A stretch of DNA of 9,187 bases from Clostridium sp. (GTDB lineage Bacteria; Bacillota_A; Clostridia; Lachnospirales; Lachnospiraceae), in the NCBI GenBank assembly GCA_023666975.1, contig JAMPAW010000131.1, forward strand, positions 1 to 9,187, written 5' to 3'. Below the pieces are notes generated by a model, which was not told where the DNA came from, did not search any database, and saw only the letters and a list, made by a program, of their open reading frames with translations. This document shows, piece after piece, positions 1 to 4,026 of this stretch (position 1 is its first letter; each line of letters opens with the position of its first letter). A program made the translations under genes and the position numbers.

Positions 1-54
1 TAGCACTGCGGGAAGGTTTACTCACTTTTACATTGCAATTTGCGGAAACTCAAG

Positions 55-88
55 ATATAGCACCCACAAACAGGAAACATGCCCCATC
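55..88. repeat. Copy 1 of a dispersed 34-bp repeat
   Basis: This stretch matches positions 3014-3047 in the same orientation at 29 of 34 bases; the shared core reads CACCCACAA then GGAAACATG. Copy 2 lies directly upstream of the -35 of the second type I toxin promoter (minus strand). Here, on the minus strand, the repeat is followed by a weak promoter-like pair running off the left edge. It may be the upstream end of a family of related cassettes. The remaining bases of 1-120 hold no gene I can support. Confidence 0.5.
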
Positions 89-122
89 ATCCCATCCACT
101 AATGTAACGATTTGTAATTAAC

Positions 123-151
123 TGGACAAATGTGCCGATAAAATATATAAT
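123..151 (+). promoter_or_regulatory. Sigma-A-type promoter for the tandem secreted-protein genes
   Basis: TGGACA at 123-128 and TATAAT at 146-151 are separated by exactly 17 bases. Transcription would start near 158, giving a leader of about 45 bases before the ATG at 206. The leader contains an AAAGGCGG ribosome binding site at about 189-196. Confidence 0.7.
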
Positions 152-205
152 GTGACCAGATGATCCGAAACGGATTTTGAATTTTTCAGAAAGGCGGTTC
201 CCATT

Positions 206-1069
206 ATGAAAAAAATCATTACCCTTGCCGTCATGTGTCTTATCGCGCTGCCTGCCATCCTTACCGTTGGCACTTCCTACGCCGCCTCCAAGACAAAGAC
301 CTACAAGGTGTCCGTCACGGAGGGCAGGACAAAATCGGTAAAGCTCCCCGGCAAGCAGAAGTTTTATTCCGCCACGGATTCCAATTCCCACGTCTCCAGC
401 TCCGGAAAAAACAACAGCAGGAACTTTTCCCTCACCGGCATATCCGCAGGCTCTTCCACGGTATACGTGACAACCAGCAAAAACAAAACGCTGTGTTACC
501 AGGTGACAGTCAAGGCGGACAGCTCCGCAGCGGAAGACACCGCCAAGTCCACGGAAACGACTGCGGCAGCCGGGAAGTGCCCGAACTGCAAAAAAAGCGG
601 GGGATTGCAGGCTGTCAGCATAACATACCACCGGAACGCCGTCAAGACCGGCTGGCTGAAGGAGCCGTTATACAGTTCCGTTGAATGCCGGTCCATGGAA
701 TTTTCCAGCACGCTTTCCGAAGACGAGATCGCGAACCTGGTAAAGAGCTGGAATGGCGTTATCCTGTCAAAGTTTAACGCAACAAAAGCCCGCACCGGCT
801 ACCACCCGTACTGGTATACCGTTCTGCTTCCGCTGGAATACGCCCACCTCAACACCATCAGCAGTTATTGGTCAACCCTGGCGGCTTCCAAAAACCTTGA
901 CCCTTACGATTTGATTGAATACGGTCTCATGGGCTATACCGACCACTCCGGGCATTACCTGTCCGAGTGGACAGTCGAGGAAGAGGTCTTTGCCCCGGCG
1001 CAGGACGTCACCATCCCTTCCGGGCTTTACCGATGCTCAAAATGCGATTACCTCTTTGAGAAGAAGTAA
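206..1069 (+). CDS. Secreted protein with Cys-pair-bracketed C-terminal domain (paralogue 1)
   Basis: This gene encodes 287 residues and I do not recognise a named family. The start is supported by AAAGGCGG nine bases upstream. Residues 1-26 form a signal peptide (KK, hydrophobic core, cleavage near SYA/AS), so the protein is probably exported. Residues 30-103 are beta-rich and end in a TVYVTTSKNKTLCYQVTV-like strand pair, reminiscent of Ig-like or BIG2 wall-protein modules. Residues 104-123 are a Ser/Thr/Ala/Glu linker. The C-terminal domain begins with CPNC (Cys125, Cys128) and ends with CSKC (Cys277, Cys280), so four cysteines could form a zinc-ribbon-like clasp or two disulfides around about 150 residues. 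It lies 45 bases before a paralogue of identical length and plan, presumably in the same operon. The function is unknown; surface adhesion or a secreted effector is only a guess. Confidence 0.85.
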   Translation: MKKIITLAVMCLIALPAILTVGTSYAASKTKTYKVSVTEGRTKSVKLPGKQKFYSATDSNSHVSSSGKNNSRNFSLTGISAGSSTVYVTTSKNKTLCYQVTVKADSSAAEDTAKSTETTAAAGKCPNCKKSGGLQAVSITYHRNAVKTGWLKEPLYSSVECRSMEFSSTLSEDEIANLVKSWNGVILSKFNATKARTGYHPYWYTVLLPLEYAHLNTISSYWSTLAASKNLDPYDLIEYGLMGYTDHSGHYLSEWTVEEEVFAPAQDVTIPSGLYRCSKCDYLFEKK

Positions 1070-1114
1070 CGGCATCCTAATAAAACCTTACAGACAGAAA
1101 GGGGGAACATTCCC

Positions 1115-1978
1115 ATGAGGAAATGGTTACGCATACTGCCGGTCCTGTTCATTACCCTGTCGTTCTTCCCGGGGCAGGAAGCACAGGCGGCAGCAAAGAC
1201 CTTTAAGAAGACGGTCGAAGCCGGGAAGACCTACAACATCCAGTCCCCGGCATTTAAGAAGACGGTGACTTCCGTGAAAATCACCAAGAGCGGGCAGAAA
1301 TACCTCACGGCAAAAAAGGCAGGGAAGAAAAAGAAATACTTCATCCTGAAGGGGAAGAAAGCCAGCCCCAAAGCAGTCACCGTTACCGTAAAATCCAACA
1401 AGCGGACATATAAATACAAAGTGACGGTGGTGAAAAAAGCCACGGCTGGCGGGAACAACAGCACCCCTTCCGACAAGCCCAATGCCTACCACAACAACGG
1501 GACGAAATGCTCCTGCGGTGGAAGCTGGGAGAAATACACCGTGACCGACACTTACAAGCCGGACTGCTGGTATCTGGGGTATGCGACCAACAACAATTCC
1601 TCCGGGCAGGACCATCCGCAGACGTGGAGCAAACTCGCCGGAAACACGGACTCCTACTATCCGCTGCGGGTGGCGGCAGTAGAAGACGGGTATTCATACG
1701 ACCACACCGATCTTGCGGCTGGCTGGCGGGGGTTTGAACATACCGCTGAGGTTGCGCTGGATAATGCTTTAATCCCCAAACAGCATAACGGCGTTTACGT
1801 TTTACACGGAAATGTCAATTATGAGAACATCCTTACCAATTATGACTACTCCATCGTCCTATGGACCACCGACCGGGGCGGGCAGGTCGCCAAGATGTCC
1901 GTCGATAATTACAAGCAGACACAGGTGATCGACACCGGCTTTTACCACTGTACGAAATGCGGGGCGATAAAACAGTAA
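1115..1978 (+). CDS. Secreted protein with Cys-pair-bracketed C-terminal domain (paralogue 2)
   Basis: This gene encodes 287 residues, exactly the length of its upstream neighbour, with a strong AAAGGGGG ribosome binding site about nine bases before the ATG. Residues 1-26 are a signal peptide (cleavage near AQA/AA). Residues 28-108 form a very lysine-rich beta domain (repeated KKT, KKAGKKKK, KGKK), ending in YKYKVTVV like the matching strand in paralogue 1. A Gly/Asn/Ser/Pro linker follows. The last domain is bracketed by CSC (Cys132, Cys134) and CTKC (Cys279, Cys282), with one extra Cys151. The two proteins share plan and ends, but their central sequences are strongly diverged. The lysine-rich segment could bind wall polymers or other acidic surfaces; that is inference. 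No clear terminator follows, only a five-base stem (TAACC/GGTTA) at 1976-1990. Confidence 0.85.
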   Translation: MRKWLRILPVLFITLSFFPGQEAQAAAKTFKKTVEAGKTYNIQSPAFKKTVTSVKITKSGQKYLTAKKAGKKKKYFILKGKKASPKAVTVTVKSNKRTYKYKVTVVKKATAGGNNSTPSDKPNAYHNNGTKCSCGGSWEKYTVTDTYKPDCWYLGYATNNNSSGQDHPQTWSKLAGNTDSYYPLRVAAVEDGYSYDHTDLAAGWRGFEHTAEVALDNALIPKQHNGVYVLHGNVNYENILTNYDYSIVLWTTDRGGQVAKMSVDNYKQTQVIDTGFYHCTKCGAIKQ

Positions 1979-1989
1979 CCCTGCTGGTT

Positions 1990-2001
1990 AGTGGCAAACT
2001 C
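1990..2001. repeat. Direct repeat AGTGGCAAACTC, left copy
   Basis: The 12-base string recurs exactly at 2606-2617, and similarity continues weakly beyond (GGTAAG versus AGGAAG). The two copies bracket the first type I toxin-antitoxin module plus the chimeric scar, an interval of about 0.6 kb. They may be relics of the sequence into which this block was inserted, or ends of a duplicated unit. Confidence 0.45.
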
Positions 2002-2014
2002 GGTAAGAAAATAC

Positions 2015-2043
2015 TTGAAACTCCTCATGGATTGTGGTATATT
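2015..2043 (+). promoter_or_regulatory. Promoter of type I antitoxin RNA 1
   Basis: TTGAAA at 2015-2020 and TATATT at 2038-2043 have a 17-base spacer, placing the RNA start near 2050. No plausible protein start with a ribosome binding site follows, but a series of hairpins does, consistent with a promoter for a small RNA. Confidence 0.7.
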
Positions 2044-2050
2044 GAATATG

Positions 2051-2080
2051 AAAAAGGACACCTGCTGGTAACAGGTGTCC
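2051..2080 (-). terminator. Terminator of type I toxin 1 mRNA
   Basis: Read on the minus strand, GGACACCTG and CAGGTGTCC form a perfect nine-pair stem with a seven-base loop, followed by TTTTT. It ends the toxin transcript about 120 bases past the toxin stop codon. On the plus strand the same stem is the first hairpin of the antitoxin RNA. Confidence 0.8.
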
Positions 2081-2144
2081 CATAGGAGCCCCACTCCAAA
2101 GGTGGAGTTTCCCGAGTATGGAGTATTACCTCTCAGCGAGAGGC

Positions 2145-2182
2145 GCCCATCCTGGTTCGAGCAGGGTGGGCATTATTTTTTT
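2145..2182 (+). terminator. Terminator of antitoxin RNA 1
   Basis: GCCCATCCTG (2145-2154) pairs with CAGGGTGGGC (2162-2171) around a seven-base loop with one G-U pair, followed by a T-rich tract including seven T at 2176-2182. The tract overlaps the toxin stop codon at 2173-2175. Confidence 0.8.
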
Positions 2183-2298
2183 CGCTTGTTATCCTTGTCT
2201 CTGTCGAGAAAGGCAAGCAACGCTATAATAAAGCTGCCAAAGGCAATCAGCAAGCCGATTATCCCGATAAATATCAAAATGATATCCGCAGCAGTCAT
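2173..2298 (-). CDS. Holin-like membrane toxin of a type I toxin-antitoxin system (toxin 1)
   Basis: The peptide is 41 residues, starting MTAADIIL. This start is chosen because GGGAGGTGG lies just six bases before the ATG; a longer in-frame reading from 2361 lacks such a site. One hydrophobic helix spans about residues 6-30 (IIGLLIAFGSFIIALLAF) and is followed by a charged tail, DRDKDNKRKK. The pattern LLIAFG-FIIALL plus a basic tail is typical of the putative holin-like toxin family common in Firmicutes, related in role to TxpA/BsrG: membrane insertion and depolarisation when unrepressed. Its mRNA would have a leader of about 100 bases, from its own promoter at 2405-2433. A convergent antisense RNA covers its 3' end. 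Confidence 0.82.
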   Translation of the reverse strand: MTAADIILIFIGIIGLLIAFGSFIIALLAFLDRDKDNKRKK

Positions 2299-2385
2299 TG
2301 GCGCCACCTCCCTTCCTATGTATTCCGGCACACCAAAGGCATCCTTTAGGAAGCCGGTCATTGGCTCGGGAGGCTACCACCCCTG

Positions 2386-2603
2386 TCATGGGTTCCATAT
2401 TGGGATATTACCACAGTTCGACAGGAATTTCAATCCGATTTTCTTTTCATGGAATATGCGGAAAGTGCTGCTATATTTCTTTTTTGCTTCCGCCTTTGTA
2501 TCCAGCACTGTGACAATTACTTCTTGTCCAGCTGTTAATTTTACATCTTCTTCCATCACTCAGGCCCGCGCCCTGCCGCTTACCAGAGCGGTATATTTTC
2601 TCT
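2386..2603 (-). pseudogene. Chimeric scar: glycosyltransferase tail fused to VapB-type antitoxin fragment
   Basis: On the minus strand, 2603-2560 encodes a copy of the last 13-14 residues of the glycosyltransferase at 4027-5427 (RKYTALVSGRARA stop versus RKYAALISGRARG stop; 38 of 44 bases). Immediately next, 2559-2482 matches 3833-3756 inside the VapB-like antitoxin at 75 of 78 bases, giving MEEDVKLTAGQEVIVTVLD and onward. Homology then ends after KAEAK and an unrelated tail reads to a stop at 2386, making a 56-residue hybrid ORF from ATG 2556. In the intact locus the two pieces are separated by about 190 bases, so this copy carries a precise deletion of the promoter and the antitoxin N-terminus. 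The toxin 1 promoter lies inside the foreign tail. A functional protein is unlikely. Confidence 0.75.
2405..2433 (-). promoter_or_regulatory. Promoter of type I toxin 1
   Basis: On the minus strand, TTGAAA (2433-2428) and TAATAT (2410-2405) flank a 17-base spacer; start near 2398. The element matches the antitoxin RNA 1 promoter at about 20 of 29 aligned bases, including TGTGG before the -10. Confidence 0.72.
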
Positions 2604-2605
2604 AA

Positions 2606-2682
2606 AGTGGCAAACTCAGGAAGACCAGAAAGCTGACCGACAGGCTGAACCAGTTCCGCCGAACACCGTTATCAGTAAAAGC
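2606..2682 (+). other. Unassigned remnant with right copy of the direct repeat
   Basis: This begins with the second AGTGGCAAACTC (2606-2617). One plus frame stays open from there to a TGA at about 2681-2684 (SGKLRKTRKLTDRLNQF and on), GC-rich and basic, with no start codon or ribosome binding site. It may be the 3' end of a decayed gene, perhaps of a mobile element, but I cannot name it. Confidence 0.3.
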
Positions 2683-2711
2683 TTGAATAAATCCAAAAAC
2701 TATGTTATAGT
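2683..2711 (+). promoter_or_regulatory. Promoter of type I antitoxin RNA 2
   Basis: TTGAAT at 2683-2688 and TATAGT at 2706-2711 have a 17-base spacer, the same geometry as the first module. The RNA start is expected near 2718. Confidence 0.65.
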
Positions 2712-2744
2712 ATAGAAGAAGGAACAACCGCCCACAAGGGGTTG
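2712..2744 (-). terminator. Probable terminator of type I toxin 2 mRNA
   Basis: On the minus strand, CAACC-CC and GG-GGTTG form a stem around TTGT with a two-base bulge, followed by the pyrimidine-rich TTCCTTCTTCT. It mirrors the toxin 1 terminator, which likewise is the first hairpin of the antitoxin RNA. Confidence 0.5.
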
Positions 2745-2806
2745 ACCAAGTATATTGATAGCAATGCCACCCTTCCACTAGCCAAAGTATCAGGGTGGTT
2801 TTGCTA
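2718..2806 (+). ncRNA. Type I antitoxin RNA 2
   Basis: The predicted RNA of about 85-90 bases runs towards the convergent toxin 2. It starts with a hairpin CAACC/GGTTG (2725-2744) and ends in a long stem: TAGCAA plus CCACCCT (2759-2773) pairing with AGGGTGG plus TTGCTA (2792-2806), with a small internal loop containing part of a T4 run. It lies wholly antisense to the 3' untranslated part of the toxin 2 mRNA, as in module 1. The boundaries are estimates. Confidence 0.6.
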
Positions 2807-2813
2807 TGTAGGA

Positions 2814-2915
2814 TTACTTACAAAACGTAAATACGAATGTAAGCAATGCCAAAAGGAATAACCCGAAGGTCATTAAATCCTTAAAATCAAAATTATGATT
2901 ATCTTGATTCTTCAT
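2814..2915 (-). CDS. Small holin-like membrane toxin of a second type I system (toxin 2)
   Basis: A 33-residue peptide, MKNQDNHNFDFKDLMTFGLF and on to FTFCK. The start at 2915 is preceded by GGGGGTG with six bases between; an in-frame ATG at 2921 sits too close to that site. Residues 1-13 are polar, residues 15-31 form one hydrophobic helix (MTFGLFLLALLTFVFTF), and the C-terminus is Cys-Lys. The DLMTFGLFLLALLTF core resembles short holin-like toxins of Firmicutes. It has its own promoter (2982-3010) and a convergent structured RNA against its 3' end, repeating the layout of the neighbouring module. The two toxins differ in sequence, so they are distinct modules and not a recent duplication. 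Confidence 0.72.
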   Translation of the reverse strand: MKNQDNHNFDFKDLMTFGLFLLALLTFVFTFCK

Positions 2916-2981
2916 AGGCATCACCCCCATTCTTTTGGAATGAGGCCAACGCACCCTGCAACACGATTGCTCCATATGATA

Positions 2982-3010
2982 ATTGTAACACGGTTTTTTC
3001 GTCCTGACAA
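2982..3010 (-). promoter_or_regulatory. Promoter of type I toxin 2
   Basis: On the minus strand, TTGTCA (3010-3005) and TACAAT (2987-2982) have a 17-base spacer; start near 2975, leader about 60 bases. The 34-bp dispersed repeat (3014-3047) ends four bases upstream of the -35. Confidence 0.7.
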
Positions 3011-3013
3011 CTC

Positions 3014-3047
3014 ATATAACACCCACAAGCGGGAAACATGTCCAATC
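3014..3047. repeat. Copy 2 of the dispersed 34-bp repeat
   Basis: This matches 55-88 at 29 of 34 bases in the same orientation. Its position directly upstream of the toxin 2 promoter suggests an UP-type or operator element, or the boundary of a shuffled cassette. From 3048 to 3151 the sequence is AT-rich and I see no gene in it. Confidence 0.5.
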
Positions 3048-3151
3048 TTTTACAGCCTTCAACTTTCAACCTGCTTAAATCAAATTATAATTTTTTAAAT
3101 TCTTTTTCTATGTAACAATGCTCCTTCATGGATAGTAGATTTCACACAAGT

Positions 3152-3429
3152 TCATAATGAAACACCCAGTTTTTCCACGCCACACATTGCTATGTTATTT
3201 TTCAGTAAATCATCATTTATATATGCTTTAAATTCATCTGATATATTTTCTCCAAATCTATTCCATACTGCTTTATCATCTGATAAGCGCTCAGCAATCG
3301 TAACATCAACGATATTAACCACATCTGCTGTTCCATTTCTCCACATTTCTTCAACAAACTGGCAATATGTAGATATTTTTAAACTTGCATGATTCTTTTG
3401 TAACCTTCAATTGAAATACTCCTCTTCAT
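3152..3429 (-). pseudogene. Frameshifted small gene of unknown family
   Basis: A minus-strand frame is open from 3406 to the stop at 3152 and ends FVEEMWRNGTADVVNIVDVT then IAERLSDDKAVWNRFGENIS and on to CGVEKLGVSL. It has protein-like composition, but its first Met (3346) is internal and has no ribosome binding site. A different frame begins at ATG 3429 (MKRSISIEGYKRIMQV stop) and could join it by a one-base slip in the TTTAAAAATAT tract near 3370, giving about 90 residues. I read this as one small soluble protein gene broken by a frameshift. I recall similar VDVTILERLSDD-type sequences among short uncharacterised Firmicute proteins, possibly toxin-immunity related, but cannot confirm a family. 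Confidence 0.45.
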
Positions 3430-3457
3430 GCTATGTAAATTCCCACAAAGATGAATT

Positions 3458-3667
3458 TTACAATTCGTCCACTGTCACACACTTAATCTCATTAAATTGT
3501 TTTAATTGCTTATCATTCGTTAAAAAACAATCGCAACCATATAGACACGCTGTTGCTAATTGCAAAGCATCCATTCCCTTAAAACCTATATATTCTGATC
3601 TAATTCTTGCCGCTTTTTCTGCTATTTGAACATTAATCGGATATATTGGTATATTACAATCTATCAT
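3458..3667 (-). pseudogene. PIN-domain (VapC-type) toxin with core deleted
   Basis: This frame of 69 residues starts within the antitoxin stop region (14-base overlap), as a normal vapC would. MIDCNI at the start resembles the first PIN strand carrying the first catalytic Asp. Then, without the usual helical core, it continues IPIYPINVQIAEKAARIRSE and GFKGMDALQLATA (third acidic site) and CFLTNDKQLKQF (fourth acidic site). PIN toxins are normally about 120-140 residues, so roughly 60 residues including the conserved Glu are missing, probably by internal in-frame deletion. The RNase is expected to be inactive. It sits directly behind an intact antitoxin. Confidence 0.68.
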
Positions 3668-3875
3668 TTTCCCTCAACTCCCTTATATATTCCTGTGCAT
3701 CCGCTTGGAACATTTTTCCCCCTCTGCCAACATATTTACTCAAATTAATATTCTGTTTTGCTTCCGCCTTTGTATCCAACACTGTGACAATTACTTCTTG
3801 TCCTGCTGTTAATTTTACATCTTCATCCATCACAATTGTTTTTCCATCATAATATCCTTTTACCGCTGCTAACAT
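3654..3875 (-). CDS. VapB-like antitoxin of a PIN-toxin pair
   Basis: The protein is 73 residues, with a very strong AAAGGGAGG site nine bases before the ATG at 3875. Residues 1-35 (AVKGYYDGKTIVMDEDVKLTAGQEVIVTVLD-type) form a short beta module like the N-terminal DNA-binding or dimerisation part of VapB-class antitoxins. Residues 44-73 (LSKYVGRGGKMFQADAQEYIRELRENDRL-type) match the usual toxin-binding tail seen in clostridial pairs, where the DAQEYI-LRENDR motif precedes a PIN gene. The downstream PIN gene is damaged, so this antitoxin may persist as an autoregulator or decoy against related toxins. Part of its sequence is duplicated in the scar at 2482-2559. Confidence 0.78.
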   Translation of the reverse strand: MLAAVKGYYDGKTIVMDEDVKLTAGQEVIVTVLDTKAEAKQNINLSKYVGRGGKMFQADAQEYIRELRENDRL

Positions 3876-3975
3876 GGCAATTACCTCCCTTTTAACGTTA
3901 TTTTTCCGTCAAATGTAAGCTCTCTTATTATATTTTCTCTATCACAAGCATTATTATTCTGTTACAGGCATTTGT

Positions 3976-4004
3976 ATTATACATCAAAATTTCTTTGTTT
4001 CCAA
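3976..4004 (-). promoter_or_regulatory. Promoter of the antitoxin/PIN unit
   Basis: On the minus strand, TTGGAA (4004-3999) and TATAAT (3981-3976) are 17 bases apart; start near 3969, leader about 95 bases. It lies in the 150-base gap after the glycosyltransferase, so the pair can be transcribed independently. A weak stem GGGAT/ATCCC at about 4010-4025 follows the glycosyltransferase stop. Confidence 0.6.
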
Positions 4005-4026
4005 GAGACGGGATTTGCTTATCCCT

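Larger units (their letters stand above)
2050..2182 (+). ncRNA. Type I antitoxin RNA 1 (RatA-like, convergent to toxin)
   Basis: Four consecutive stems follow the promoter: 2056-2064 with 2072-2080 (nine pairs), ACTCCA/TGGAGT at about 2093-2108, CCTCTC/GAGAGG at about 2129-2143, and the 10-pair terminator stem at 2145-2171 ending in a T run. The RNA of about 130 bases is antisense to the whole 3' untranslated part of the toxin mRNA and reaches its stop codon. This is the arrangement known for txpA/RatA of Bacillus subtilis, where the antitoxin RNA base-pairs with the toxin mRNA 3' end and triggers its degradation. The assignment rests on geometry and toxin type, not on sequence match to RatA. 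Confidence 0.7.

Noticed and set aside
50..631. Minus-strand 193-residue frame opposite the first secreted-protein gene
   Set aside because: It is a shadow of the GC-rich coding strand with Gly/Arg/Cys-biased composition, no start signal and no domain features.
1127..1615. Minus-strand 162-residue frame opposite the second secreted-protein gene
   Set aside because: This is the complement of lysine- and threonine-rich codons, giving an artificial Phe/Val/Leu/Gly-rich product with no ribosome binding site.
2299..2361. N-terminal extension of toxin 1 to a 62-residue protein starting at 2361
   Set aside because: No ribosome binding site precedes 2361. GGGAGGTGG sits ideally before the ATG at 2298, and the shorter form matches the holin-like toxin length and pattern.
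2075..2605. Plus-strand 176-residue frame across the toxin module
   Set aside because: It runs through terminator hairpins, the antisense of toxin 1 and the antisense of the antitoxin fragment. It has low-complexity Ser/Leu stretches and no ribosome binding site.
2740..2810. Long hairpin near 2759-2806 read as an insertion-sequence end
   Set aside because: No transposase or target duplication is present, and position and orientation fit the end of the antitoxin RNA facing toxin 2.
2895..3098. Plus-strand 67-residue frame over the toxin 2 promoter
   Set aside because: His/Thr/Ile-rich, it crosses the toxin 2 leader, promoter and dispersed repeat, and has no start signal.
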